In this document: positions 45,396-54,235 of the stretch, piece by piece
How the letters are laid out: the number at the start of each line of letters is the position of its first letter
How positions within the stretch are numbered: position 1 is the first letter of the stretch
DNA from: Oligoflexales bacterium
GTDB taxonomy: Bacteria; Bdellovibrionota_B; Oligoflexia; Oligoflexales; RGVZ01
Direction: 5' to 3'
Assembly (NCBI GenBank): GCA_947494335.1
Contig: CANLUT010000005.1
Coordinates: 213,828 to 277,827 of the forward strand
DNA: 64,000 bases
Notes under the pieces: generated by a model
What the model was told of the DNA's origin: nothing
Seen by the model: the letters and a program-made list of their open reading frames with translations, nothing else
Databases searched by the model: none
Translations under genes and position numbers: made by a program

Positions 45396-45941
45396 TTAAG
45401 TTTTTAATCCACCTGAGCTTGCCTGACTCCCTGAGTGAGCTCGCGGTGGATTTTTTCTTTTGTGCGATTCTGGCGTACTCCAATAGTGATCTGGCAACTC
45501 ATAGCATTCAAGCATGAAGCGGTGGGATTCTCCTGAGGGCATCTTTATGTCTAGAAATCCGGGTAGCACGGTTCCGTTGTATCCCGTCTCGACGCCTTGA
45601 TCGGAAATGCCAAACCAGTTCAACTCCTGCTCCGCGATCGGGCTTGCTGTGATTTTATACAAATCCCAGCTTGAAGGCTCGGGTGTCAAAACATTTTTAC
45701 CGAGTGCTGGTATGTGGAGCCAGCGATCCGTGTATCCCAGCACGACCGTTACTTGCATTGAGATCAGGCCATCGGTGCGATCTTTCCTGAAATCGACTTT
45801 CGTGAATGCACCCGCCTCTGACGAAAGACATCGAGTCATGTGTGGTTGTGATAGCTTTAGTTCCGACTCAGCGTGCGTCACCTTGGGTACAATTAGTGCA
45901 AGCATACTCATTAAAAGTCTAGTGTTTATGAATTTGCACAT
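45396..45941 (-). CDS. Exported protein of unknown function
   Basis: 181 residues from ATG 45941, five bases after AGGAGG; an upstream ATG in frame has no such site. Signal peptide MCKFINTRLLMSMLALIVPKVTHA. The mature protein is beta-rich with two Cys (TRCLSS, LECYEL). The C-terminal 25 residues are polar and disordered. No family recognised. Confidence 0.7.
   Translation of the reverse strand: MCKFINTRLLMSMLALIVPKVTHAESELKLSQPHMTRCLSSEAGAFTKVDFRKDRTDGLISMQVTVVLGYTDRWLHIPALGKNVLTPEPSSWDLYKITASPIAEQELNWFGISDQGVETGYNGTVLPGFLDIKMPSGESHRFMLECYELPDHYWSTPESHKRKNPPRAHSGSQASSGGLKT
45406..45460 (+). terminator. Terminator of the paralogous pair
   Basis: AATCCACC at 45406-45413 pairs with GGTGGATT at 45445-45452, with an inner GAGC/GCTC pairing, and T-rich sequence (TTTTTTCTTTT) follows on the plus strand. 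It overlaps the last codons of the convergent exported-protein gene. Confidence 0.75.
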
Positions 45942-46165
45942 GATGACCTCCTTGTGGCCTGGGGTCATGCCTAGCAAATTTTTGAAATGAGGTCATTGCG
46001 CGAAAATTTTCCACACTGAAGACGAAATCGCACAGTGTCCAGGCTCAATGTGATCACCCTCCAAAAAATGGGTGATGGGCTGGATAGACTGATGAGAACA
46101 ATTTGTTTAGTCGAGTGGTGCGGGGTCAAAGTGATCCTCGAAAAAAATTCGAAAAGGAGATTATG

Positions 46166-46696
46166 ATGAGAATCAAAACTATGTTGGGAACGCTGGGAGC
46201 GATCATCGCAGTCAATTCGTCAGTTGCGATTGCCGATCAAGGCGGGGATGATGAGCAGTTTCAGGCAGAGAAAATCAGGATACACTGTCAGTCAGATGGG
46301 GATGCTTCCTCTATGCTCGGGCAGAGTCAAGTTGATTTAGAGGCTGATCTTAAATTCACACTGAAGGTCAGAGATGATGGGGTGCGCGTCATCGAAGAGT
46401 TTGGAGGAAATATCTCTCTGGATCCAGGACAAGCGGTATCGCAAACGCTTGTTGCTCGTTTCGAAAACGAGGGTGCTACGGAGAATGTTGATTTTCATCC
46501 GCGTGTATACAAGGGATTTTCACAGTTTCGTAATATTAATGCGACCAGTGTTGTGGGCGAGCAGGCCCTGACAATGGTTGGAAATTTTTTGATTGAAAAG
46601 AATATAGACAAAGAAAAAATTCGTGCGGTCTACCAGTTTCAAGCTGGAGATAGCATGGGTGGCACGCTGCACTTTACCTGTAAGAAACAGTTTTAA
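46166..46696 (+). CDS. Exported protein of unknown function
   Basis: 176 residues from ATG 46166, six bases after AAGGAG; the preceding ATG at 46163 is three bases from it, and an upstream extension to 46103 has no signal. Signal peptide MRIKTMLGTLGAIIAVNSSVAIA. The mature protein is polar and beta-rich with two Cys (IHCQSD, FTCKK) probably joined. No family recognised. Convergent with the receiver-like/TPR gene. Confidence 0.72.
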   Translation: MRIKTMLGTLGAIIAVNSSVAIADQGGDDEQFQAEKIRIHCQSDGDASSMLGQSQVDLEADLKFTLKVRDDGVRVIEEFGGNISLDPGQAVSQTLVARFENEGATENVDFHPRVYKGFSQFRNINATSVVGEQALTMVGNFLIEKNIDKEKIRAVYQFQAGDSMGGTLHFTCKKQF

Positions 46697-46714
46697 GTCT
46701 TTAGGGGCGGGAAT

Positions 46715-47974
46715 TCACGCGACGTCCAAGTCGTCCTTGGGAAGCTTTTGTGGGCTCTGTTTAAGGGTCTCAAGAGTTTTTTGAGCCTTCTTGTAATTTG
46801 GCTCCTTGATAAGGGCCAATTCTAGAAACTCCTTGGCTAACTCTGGACGCCCCCATTTTGCGTAGCAAAGCGCAATATTGTAGAAGAGCCTTGGGCTTTT
46901 TTCCTGCTGCGGCAGCACATATTGCGCTTTGCTGTAATGCTCCAGCGCCTCGGCGTAGCGCCCATCTTTTGCAAGCTCAATACCGTGAGTATTCAAATGC
47001 ACCGCGAAACGGTAGGCAAGGCTGGATCTGGACAGCAGAAGGCGCGTCTCCTCGAGATCATCTTTGGCAAATGTTACCTCTGCGAGGCCGTTAAGAGCCT
47101 TTGCGCACCATGCATCTTGATCGAGTGCGCTACGAAAATATGGTTCGGCCTTCCCCGGGTTGTTCAGAGCCAACTGTACTTCGCCCATGGCGACCAGGCG
47201 TCGGACCGAGCCTCGATTTTGCATATGCATTTTTTGAAGCAATGCATATGCACCCTGATGGTCGCCGGCTTGTCGTTTAATATCTGCCAGGCGGTTCCAT
47301 CCCCGAAAATAGTTAGGATGAGTATCGAGTGTCTTTCTTAGTGTCTCCTCGGCGCTTTGAAGGTTTCCGGTTTTAATTTGGAAACTGACGACAGCCTCCG
47401 TTTCAGCTAGGGAGGGGGTTGTCGATGGATCGCGTAGTTTCTTGATGGTGGCTGCGATCTTCTCGACAAAACCTGGTTGCGGTTGTTTTGGTGAATTGTC
47501 GATCGCGGCAGTTAACTTGGCCCAAACTGAGTCTTTAATGAAAGTGCGATATTTTGAAAAAATGTCATCTAGATGTTGTTGAATTTCTTTTGTCGCCTGA
47601 TCAATATCCTTTTCTCGAAGTCTCGGACGAACGACCCGCTTAACGCCAAGCTCGGCAAAGTAGATAACATCTTCATGAACAGGGTTGGTTGTAATGACAA
47701 TCACGCGGTCCGATGTGTCGAATTCCGGCGTTATTTCCAAAATTTCTTCCAAAATGGCACCGCCGCCGCGATGCTTTCCCTCCCAGTGGATAACGATACA
47801 TGAAGCCTTGGATAATCGACCCCAGCTTTGGCGAATCAGCGTATTGCTCGGTACCTTAATGCTTGTCACGGCGCCTGGTTGGACTGCACGCCTTGTGAAG
47901 TCCCATATCCAGGACGCATCGTCCAAGAAGATGAGGACTTCATTTTTGGTCAACTTGTCATTTACCTGCTGCAT
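46715..47974 (-). CDS. Degenerate receiver domain plus TPR protein
   Basis: 419 residues. Residues about 12-140 follow the response-regulator fold: VLIFLDDASWIWDFTRRAV for strand 1, VIVITTNPVHEDVIYFAELGVKRVV for strands 4 and 5. The pocket is not convincing: the strand-3 region reads CIVIHWEG rather than ending in a phospho-accepting Asp. From about 180 there are at least five tetratricopeptide repeats (ETLRKTLDTHPNYFRGWNRLA, GYNDPEAYFRSALDQ-like, AEALEHYSKAQYVLP). It is probably a cytoplasmic scaffold in a signalling pathway; a link with the CheA operon is not shown. The ribosome binding site is weak. Confidence 0.75.
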   Translation of the reverse strand: MQQVNDKLTKNEVLIFLDDASWIWDFTRRAVQPGAVTSIKVPSNTLIRQSWGRLSKASCIVIHWEGKHRGGGAILEEILEITPEFDTSDRVIVITTNPVHEDVIYFAELGVKRVVRPRLREKDIDQATKEIQQHLDDIFSKYRTFIKDSVWAKLTAAIDNSPKQPQPGFVEKIAATIKKLRDPSTTPSLAETEAVVSFQIKTGNLQSAEETLRKTLDTHPNYFRGWNRLADIKRQAGDHQGAYALLQKMHMQNRGSVRRLVAMGEVQLALNNPGKAEPYFRSALDQDAWCAKALNGLAEVTFAKDDLEETRLLLSRSSLAYRFAVHLNTHGIELAKDGRYAEALEHYSKAQYVLPQQEKSPRLFYNIALCYAKWGRPELAKEFLELALIKEPNYKKAQKTLETLKQSPQKLPKDDLDVA

Positions 47975-48116
47975 GCTTTAAAACTCATCTTAGACGTCTT
48001 TTTCAAGGTTTGTATCGGTCAGCTTGGCTTTCAAGATGAGACTTCGTCTTTGGCAATCGCATAATTAATGATTGATCGAGAGAATAAATCCTGACAGTTG
48101 CGAGGCGGTCTTTTTT

Positions 48117-48125
48117 GGGGGGGGG
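48117..48125. repeat. Nine-base poly-G tract
   Basis: TTTTTT followed by nine G lies in the gap between the mannosyltransferase-like gene and the receiver-like/TPR gene, 143 bases upstream of the TPR start codon. It may be a slippage-prone site within the promoter region. Confidence 0.6.
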
Positions 48126-48142
48126 CGTGACCGTTCTTGCGT

Positions 48143-49348
48143 CTAGCCCATCCACGCAGAATTACCGAATCTTGTCCAGAAATTCATGAGGTAGACAACC
48201 GATCCAAACAGATAAAACCGCAGTAAGAATATTCGCGGTCGCGTTGGGAGCGTGGCAAAAATTACGGTCACAGCCCCCACATAGAAAAAGGGCGTTGCAA
48301 ACACATGACGGCCTAGGCTCATGAAAATCGGATACGTTAGAAAGGCGATCGCTGAATGTGCTGCGGCAATTAGTAGGCAAAGCGTTACTATCAAGGCCTT
48401 GGATTGTTGGGAATCATGTGTCAGTGATTGGTTCGTGGGTCTGCTACGATTTTTTAGATATGAGTAAATCAAAAGGCCAAGGAGCAGTGTCGGTAAATAA
48501 AAAGCCTGAATATCCCAAGTCAGAATGTTGTCGCTGCTGGAAACCGACTTGGGATTGGTGATCAGACTCCAGTAGAATCCAAATTTTCGATCCCAGTATT
48601 TTTGTGCGTCAAATGGTGCAAAGAAATTCTGGAACTTACCTTGGCAGTGGATTCCGTAAGGCAGGTAGCCAGCTAGCATTCCGGTCGCGGATAGCGCAAA
48701 CCATCTCGCCGTTTTTCGCAAAGCCTCAGGACGTTTCTCATCCTTTGGGAAAAGTAGCCAAACCATAGCGATCGCAATTATCGCAGCCAATAGAAATTGG
48801 AGCAGTATCGGTCGTGACGCACTCATCATCGCTGCTGTTACAAAAACACCCATAGCATAGACACGTGACTCCTCGCGCAAAATGTTTAGCGATAACAGTA
48901 GAAACGCGGTTGCCACCAAGCAAAAAAAGCTTTCTGGGTAGCCCAAAGCATGAAAGATAGAGTTTGGGTTTAAAGCAAATAGAAATACCGTCCACCACGC
49001 CCCTTCGTCGCCACATAGTCTCTGAGCGAGGGCCCAAATGAACCAAAGACTAAAGGCAAACATGCTGAGGCTTAGAGCATTTCCTACGTAAACATCCCAG
49101 TGTCCAGGAAAAAATCCTTGTACAACTCCCATGAGGGTAGGCCAAAGAGGATAAAACGCAGTTTCACTTGCCGATTCATAACCGCGTTTGGCGATGTTCA
49201 TGTAAAAGCTGTGATCAAACTTGATTGATGGTTCAACTAGATAGTTGCGTGCAATTTTGTCATTGAAGGGCAATGAGCACAAAAAAACGATGACAAATGC
49301 CGCAAGTGCTGAAAGCGCCGGATGTTTTTTGGAAATGCTGCCCAGCAC
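48143..49348 (-). CDS. Membrane mannosyltransferase-like protein
   Basis: 401 residues from a GTG. About nine hydrophobic segments. The first loop carries FDHSFYMNIAKRGYESASETAF followed by YPLWP, and GYPESFF occurs later, the pattern of PIG-V-type GPI mannosyltransferase II and its bacterial relatives (GT-C fold), where the loop Asp is catalytic. The donor would be a polyprenyl-phosphate sugar and the acceptor a lipid or protein on the periplasmic side. Acceptor unknown. It stands alone; homologues in bacteria are often near polysaccharide genes, but none is next to it here. Confidence 0.75.
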   Translation of the reverse strand: MLGSISKKHPALSALAAFVIVFLCSLPFNDKIARNYLVEPSIKFDHSFYMNIAKRGYESASETAFYPLWPTLMGVVQGFFPGHWDVYVGNALSLSMFAFSLWFIWALAQRLCGDEGAWWTVFLFALNPNSIFHALGYPESFFCLVATAFLLLSLNILREESRVYAMGVFVTAAMMSASRPILLQFLLAAIIAIAMVWLLFPKDEKRPEALRKTARWFALSATGMLAGYLPYGIHCQGKFQNFFAPFDAQKYWDRKFGFYWSLITNPKSVSSSDNILTWDIQAFYLPTLLLGLLIYSYLKNRSRPTNQSLTHDSQQSKALIVTLCLLIAAAHSAIAFLTYPIFMSLGRHVFATPFFYVGAVTVIFATLPTRPRIFLLRFYLFGSVVYLMNFWTRFGNSAWMG

Positions 49349-49537
49349 GTTGGTCTCACAAAAGATGGGATTTGGTCAGTCGACTGAGTTTGATAGTAGG
49401 ATCTGGTCTTGAATTTGGCAAGATGAATGCACGGTGCTCTGCAATGCCGCCAATCGCGAATTTTTCTATTGGTAATGACAAATGATCGCGCGCATAATGC
49501 AGGGAGAACAAATTTTTCTGGATACAAGGAGCTACGC

Positions 49538-50212
49538 GTGAAGCGATTAATCATGACACTCATCTTTGCTACGACCACTACCTATGCGGCTCCAAACTCT
49601 TATCGCACCAACTGTTGTGAGGTGACGAATGCACCTAAGTGGCTCACTAATTTCAAATTGAGTGATATTGCTGCGAAGATGGAGCGCGACATGGGGTGGA
49701 GCATTCGCCGTGTGAAGGTGATTTTTCACGACACGGATGCGTCATTCAGTGGTGCCGCCAACCTCAACTTCTCGGCGAACGCGTTTTTCTCTCCTGCCCG
49801 TCAAACCATTGAGTTTAAGCCGCAAAAAGATCTTGAGACTTTTACGCCAACCTTTCGTCATGAGCTGTCCCATGTGATTTCCAATCAGAAGTTTAAAGGG
49901 GCGATTCCGTCTTGGCTTGAAGAGGGGTTTGCAAACTATCTTGGTAGCAAACGCAAGGTGGACTACAAGTGGCTTGCAGCTCAGGAACTTCCTGACGCAT
50001 CGCGATTATCTCATCCTCAGTCTGATGCGACCGGATCACAAATGCACTATCAGCTCTCAACGGCAACCGTCGAAATGATTGCTAAACGCTGTAATCTTAA
50101 GGACTTGTTGATGTTAACCACAGGTTCCAAGTTGACTAATTATCTCGAAACTTTCTGCAAAATAAAAGACATCAACGCGGAAGTGCGGACATGGGTCAAA
50201 AGCAAGGCCTGA
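49538..50212 (+). CDS. Exported HExxH metallopeptidase
   Basis: 224 residues from a GTG at 49538, six bases after AAGGAG; the upstream frame lacks a start signal. Signal peptide VKRLIMTLIFATTTTYA. FRHELSHVISNQKF gives the zinc motif HExxH at residues 108-112, and IPSWLEEGFANYLGSK about 20 residues on supplies the conserved Glu, the peptidase-MA gluzincin pattern. A compact secreted peptidase; no inhibitor or propeptide domain is evident. Substrate unknown. Confidence 0.8.
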   Translation: MKRLIMTLIFATTTTYAAPNSYRTNCCEVTNAPKWLTNFKLSDIAAKMERDMGWSIRRVKVIFHDTDASFSGAANLNFSANAFFSPARQTIEFKPQKDLETFTPTFRHELSHVISNQKFKGAIPSWLEEGFANYLGSKRKVDYKWLAAQELPDASRLSHPQSDATGSQMHYQLSTATVEMIAKRCNLKDLLMLTTGSKLTNYLETFCKIKDINAEVRTWVKSKA

Positions 50213-50367
50213 CAACCCCTCTGGTTTGACTAAAGATTAACCATATCGATGTGCGAAGCCACCTTTGCATGCTTCGAATAACGGGTGACAATTGCGCCGC
50301 CCAATACTAGAAATAAGGCTCCGATTGGATTCATGTTTCCTTGGTCTAAAGCGGGGATTTTTTTGGC

Positions 50368-51327
50368 ATGCCTGAACAGCTTTCAAACCATCAGAAGTTT
50401 TCAAAGTTCGCTTGGTTCGTTCTTGGCTACACGGTGCTGGTGATCATGTGGGGCGCCTTTGTGCGTGCCACGGGAAGTGGCGCCGGTTGCGGGGAGCATT
50501 GGCCCCTGTGCGACGGCGAGGTGATTCCTCGTGAACCCAGTCTCGAGCGCATGATTGAATTTAGCCACCGTTTGACAAGTGGCGTCTCGCTTTTGTTTGT
50601 TGGTGGACTCTACATTTGGTCTCGGCAAATCTGGCCAAAGCTCCACCCAATTCGCAAGGCCGCTGGCTGGTCCCTCGTCTTTATTCTAGGCGAAGCCGCT
50701 GTTGGGGCGATGCTGGTTATACTTCGGCTTGTGGCTGACAATGACTCTGTACTCCGAGCGGTTGTGATTGCCATGCATCTGGTGAACACGTTTCTTCTTC
50801 TGTTCTGGCAAAGCCGCGTGGCCTTCCTGGCAAGTCCCAGGGGCGGGTCGCTACGTGAGGTTAAAAGTTCGAATCTAAAAATTGCACGTTTCAACGTCAT
50901 GCTTTGCATGACGGCCTTAGTTTTAACGGGTGCTGCAGGTGCTATAGTCGCACTTGGTGATACTTTGTTTCCTGCAAAATCCCTTGCGGAGGGTATGGCC
51001 GAAGATTTCTCGGCGACTGCGCATTTTCTCATTCGATTGCGTATTTGGCATCCGATGATTGCAGTGGGGGCGACTGTGTATATCGCTCTGCAGTGTCTGA
51101 TGTTACCGAAGGTTTTTGGTTCATTGATTCACCGTAAATGGGGCTACATTGTAGGTGGTCTTATGGTTATTCAATTGCTCGGTGGAATCGTAAATTGGCT
51201 TTTACTCGCGCCAGTATGGATGCAGCTTGTCCATTTGGGACTTGCAGACATCACATGGATCGCTTTGTGTATGTGGTATTTTAACACGGGGATGACGGCC
51301 GACGACCCCAAGGAGATTTTAACGTGA
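50368..51327 (+). CDS. ctaA: Haem A synthase
   Basis: 319 residues with eight hydrophobic segments in two four-helix halves. Haem-ligating His lie in IEFSHRLTSG, AMHLVNTF, IWHPMIAVG and QLVHLGLAD. The first loop has RATGSGAGCGEHWPLC with the Cys pair of many bacterial CtaA proteins. It oxidises the methyl group of haem O to give haem A for aa3-type oxidase, which implies aerobic respiration. The stop overlaps the glpX start by four bases (GTGA). Confidence 0.94.
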   Translation: MPEQLSNHQKFSKFAWFVLGYTVLVIMWGAFVRATGSGAGCGEHWPLCDGEVIPREPSLERMIEFSHRLTSGVSLLFVGGLYIWSRQIWPKLHPIRKAAGWSLVFILGEAAVGAMLVILRLVADNDSVLRAVVIAMHLVNTFLLLFWQSRVAFLASPRGGSLREVKSSNLKIARFNVMLCMTALVLTGAAGAIVALGDTLFPAKSLAEGMAEDFSATAHFLIRLRIWHPMIAVGATVYIALQCLMLPKVFGSLIHRKWGYIVGGLMVIQLLGGIVNWLLLAPVWMQLVHLGLADITWIALCMWYFNTGMTADDPKEILT

Positions 51328-52283
51328 ATCGCAACCTAGCCCTTGAATTTGTGCGTGTGACAGAAGCGGCAGCTTTGAGCGCTGGTCGATGGATTGGTCG
51401 TGGTGAGAAAAACGCTGCCGATCAAGCTGCAGTTACGGCCATGCGAGAGTCATTCAACTCTATCGATTTTGATGGGCTTATTGTGATAGGCGAAGGCGAA
51501 ATGGACGAAGCACCGATGCTCTATATTGGTGAAAAAGTTGGCCAAGGAAAAGGCACGCGTATTGACATTGCTTGTGACCCACTTGAGGGAACGAGCATCA
51601 CAGCGAAGGGTGGTCCAGAAGCAATAGCGTGTATTGCTGCAGCTGAAGCCGGCGGGTTTTTGCATGCCCCTGACATGTACATGAATAAAATTGCAGTTGG
51701 GCCTGCAGCTCGGGGAGCCATCGATATCAGCAAAAGTGTAACCTGGAATTTGCGCGAAATTGCTAAAGCCACTCACAAGAGCATTGAAGATCTTTGTGTG
51801 ATTTTACTTGATCGCGATCGTCACAAAGACATCGTCAAAGAGGTTCGTGACTGTGGAGCCCGCATTCGCTTGATTGGTGATGGTGATGTGTCGGCAGCAT
51901 TGGCAACAGCCATGCCGGAAAGCGGTGTGGACGTTCTTCTAGGTTCGGGCGGCGCCCCGGAAGGTGTCATAGCTGCGGCTGCGCTGCGCTGCCTTGGTGG
52001 CGACATGCAGGCAACTTTGCTCTTTACGAGTGATGCTGAATGGGATCGGGCGAAAAAAATGGGAATTAAAAGCAAGGATCAAGTTTATGGGTTGACTGAC
52101 CTTGCGCGTGGGAATGTTATGTTTATTGCAACGGGAGTGACTGGGGGTAGTTTTCTGAAAGGCGTCCGCTATACCGGGGGAGGCGCGGCCACACATTCAA
52201 TTGTGATGCGCTCAGAGACAGGAACCATTCGCGAAATTGAAACCATGCATGCGTTTGACAAAAAGCCACGTTACGGTTGGTGA
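51324..52283 (+). CDS. glpX: Fructose-1,6-bisphosphatase class II
   Basis: 319 residues from a GTG overlapping the ctaA stop. Hydrolyses fructose 1,6-bisphosphate in gluconeogenesis. GlpX signatures are present: GRGEKNAADQAAV, VIGEGEMDEAPMLYIGE, DPLEGTSITAKGG (metal site), LLGSGGAPEGVIAAAALRCLGG and MRSETGTIREI. Cytoplasmic. With eno, glk and gph in the same window, the cell appears to have both directions of the hexose route. Confidence 0.95.
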   Translation: MNRNLALEFVRVTEAAALSAGRWIGRGEKNAADQAAVTAMRESFNSIDFDGLIVIGEGEMDEAPMLYIGEKVGQGKGTRIDIACDPLEGTSITAKGGPEAIACIAAAEAGGFLHAPDMYMNKIAVGPAARGAIDISKSVTWNLREIAKATHKSIEDLCVILLDRDRHKDIVKEVRDCGARIRLIGDGDVSAALATAMPESGVDVLLGSGGAPEGVIAAAALRCLGGDMQATLLFTSDAEWDRAKKMGIKSKDQVYGLTDLARGNVMFIATGVTGGSFLKGVRYTGGGAATHSIVMRSETGTIREIETMHAFDKKPRYGW

Positions 52284-52287
52284 TCCA

Positions 52288-52824
52288 GTGTTGAAACCGT
52301 CACTGAAGCGAAAGTCACCATCCCCAAAGCGGTCATCATTAAAAAAGCTTAAGCCGGTAGTGGGCTGGCGTGAGTGGGCTGTGCTTCCCGATCTCGGTAT
52401 TTCAAAGATCAAAGTTAAAATTGATACAGGCGCCAAAACATCTTCATTGCACGCTTTCGATGTGACGATTGCAAAGCGTCAGGGGAAAAGCATGGTGCGC
52501 TTCAAAGTGCACCCGTTGCAAAAAAATACGCGTCGGATAGTTGAGTGTGAGGCGCGCCTACTCGAGTGGCGGCAGGTTACGGATAGTGGTGGAAAACGGA
52601 CGCTTCGACCGGTGATTGAAACCAGAGTTATGCTGGGTGCGCGCGAGGTTTTGGCTGAGGTCACTTTAATTGCCCGCGATGAAATGGGTTTTAGAATGCT
52701 TGTGGGGCGCCAAGCTCTGCGCAGCAATTGGCTTGTTGATCCGTCGAAAAGCTTTATTGCGTCAGATGACGTCGAAGTTTCGCGTGCGGTCGTTGTACCC
52801 GCAAGAAGCGACGAAGAAGAGTAG
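52288..52824 (+). CDS. Retropepsin-like protease (RimB/PF05618 family)
   Basis: 178 residues from a GTG at 52288, five bases after glpX. After a Lys/Ser/Pro-rich start comes VGWREWAVLPDLGI, then the aspartic-protease-like core KVKIDTGAKTSSLHAF (DTGA), with VECEARLLEW and RMLVGRQALRSNWLVDPS towards the end. The family was called ATP-dependent zinc protease and includes RimB, which acts with RimK-like ATP-grasp ligases on poly-glutamate tails. No ATP-grasp ligase is nearby. Position in the operon suggests only shared expression. Confidence 0.85.
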   Translation: MLKPSLKRKSPSPKRSSLKKLKPVVGWREWAVLPDLGISKIKVKIDTGAKTSSLHAFDVTIAKRQGKSMVRFKVHPLQKNTRRIVECEARLLEWRQVTDSGGKRTLRPVIETRVMLGAREVLAEVTLIARDEMGFRMLVGRQALRSNWLVDPSKSFIASDDVEVSRAVVVPARSDEEE

Positions 52825-52834
52825 GAGGGGTAAC

Positions 52835-53542
52835 GTGAACTCAAATCAAAAAAGTGAAACCTGGTTGGTGACTGGTGCGTCGCGCGGTATTGGTCTTGAG
52901 ATGGTGAAGCAACTTTTGTCATTGGGACGGACTGTAATCGGTGCCTGCCGAAATCCTGACGGAGCGCGTGATTTGTGGGAAATTCAGTCCGATTACAAAA
53001 CTCGATTTCGTCCGCTGCAACTTGATGTTTCAGATTCTGCCTCGATTGATGCGGCTGCGAAGTCCTTGTCCAATACCAGAGTGGATGTTCTGGTCAACAA
53101 CGCCGGAATATTGCGTGGGGCGGCTGAGCCCCTTTCCACGTTGAATATTGATGATGTGATCAAGAGTTTTGTTGTGAATGCAATTGGTCCATTGCAGGTG
53201 ACACGGGCATTTTTACCTCATTTGCAAATGTCATCGGCGCCTAAGGTGATTCAGGTGACATCGCGTATGGGATCGATTGATGACAACAAAAGCGGTGGGT
53301 ACTATGGTTACCGCATGAGTAAGACGGCTCTCAACATGTTCAATCGGTCTTTTGCCGCAGATTATAAGACCATTACGACAATTGTCATGCATCCAGGCTG
53401 GGTTAAGACCGATATGGGGGGGCACGGGGCGACAGCTGAAACCTATGATTCAGTGAAGGGAATGCTTTCGGTCATTGATGGATTGAGTCTTGGGGATAGT
53501 GGTCGGTTTTTGGATTATCGGGGACAGGATATTCATTGGTGA
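52835..53542 (+). CDS. Short-chain dehydrogenase/reductase
   Basis: 235 residues from a GTG at 52835 with GGAGGGG upstream. Classical SDR: cofactor loop TGASRGIGLEM, NNAG in VLVNNAGILRG, catalytic YxxxK in YYGYRMSKTALNMF and PGWVKTDMGG after the active site. The substrate is unknown. Its stop overlaps the next start by about four bases (GTGA). Part of the ctaA operon. Confidence 0.9.
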   Translation: MNSNQKSETWLVTGASRGIGLEMVKQLLSLGRTVIGACRNPDGARDLWEIQSDYKTRFRPLQLDVSDSASIDAAAKSLSNTRVDVLVNNAGILRGAAEPLSTLNIDDVIKSFVVNAIGPLQVTRAFLPHLQMSSAPKVIQVTSRMGSIDDNKSGGYYGYRMSKTALNMFNRSFAADYKTITTIVMHPGWVKTDMGGHGATAETYDSVKGMLSVIDGLSLGDSGRFLDYRGQDIHW

Positions 53543-53898
53543 TTAATTATTTAAAACCAATTGGGCTATTGCTCATCAGTAACATCTTTATGACATACGC
53601 TTGGTATGGTCATCTGAAAGATTTGCGCGCAAAGCCCTTATGGATAGCAATTGTGATCAGCTGGGGCGTGGCGTTGCTGGAGTATTGCTTTCAAGTTCCA
53701 GCTAATCGGATTGGTAGTGATTTGTATTCATTGGGCCAGCTTAAAATTATCCAAGAAGTGATCACGATGATTGTTTTTGCAGGTTTTGCCATTTGGTACA
53801 TGGGCGCTCCGGTCACACGAAACTTTTTTTATGCGAGTTTGTGTTTGTTGGGGGCCGTCTACTTTATGTTTCGCGACGGCTTTGTGCCGCCATCTTAG
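53539..53898 (+). CDS. DUF486 membrane protein, DMT-like
   Basis: 119 residues from the GTG at 53539 overlapping the SDR stop; a TTG one codon earlier is an alternative. Four hydrophobic segments. SNIFMTYAWYGHLK, WGVALLEYCFQVPANRIG and QLKIIQEVITMIVFAGFA are the DUF486 signature, a family of half-size drug/metabolite-transporter-like proteins. Transport substrate unknown. Confidence 0.9.
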   Translation: MINYLKPIGLLLISNIFMTYAWYGHLKDLRAKPLWIAIVISWGVALLEYCFQVPANRIGSDLYSLGQLKIIQEVITMIVFAGFAIWYMGAPVTRNFFYASLCLLGAVYFMFRDGFVPPS

Positions 53899-53907
53899 GA
53901 GTTATCT

Positions 53908-54231
53908 ATGAGCGATTCACGATTGGTGTACTCGACGGACTCTGGGTCTCACAAAAACGACAAAGAAAAGTCAAGCGACTGGCAACAGTCAGCTGGTCCC
54001 GCCAAAATGCGCCTTGAAACAAATGGTCGTGGGGGCAAGGCTGTGACTGTGCTGTTTAATCTCCCGATGAACGAGGCATCTGCAAAAGAGCTTTTAAAAA
54101 CGATGCAGTCGTCATTTGGATGTGGCGGTGCGATCAAGGATAGCACCCTGGAGTTGCGTGGAGACGTTCGTACGAAGGTAGAAGCGTTGTTTAGTAAAAA
54201 AAATTTGAAGATTGTTCGGGCGGGTGGTTGA
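53908..54231 (+). CDS. yciH: SUI1/YciH-like translation factor
   Basis: 107 residues. A polar N-terminal tail of about 35 residues leads into the eIF1/SUI1 fold: LETNGRGGKAVTVLFNLPM, then ELLKTMQSSFGCGGAIKDS and LELRGDVRTKVEALF. The E. coli counterpart YciH associates with the 30S subunit and affects start-codon choice. GGAG precedes the ATG. The ubiD gene follows four bases after its stop. Confidence 0.9.
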   Translation: MSDSRLVYSTDSGSHKNDKEKSSDWQQSAGPAKMRLETNGRGGKAVTVLFNLPMNEASAKELLKTMQSSFGCGGAIKDSTLELRGDVRTKVEALFSKKNLKIVRAGG

Positions 54232-54235
54232 GATC

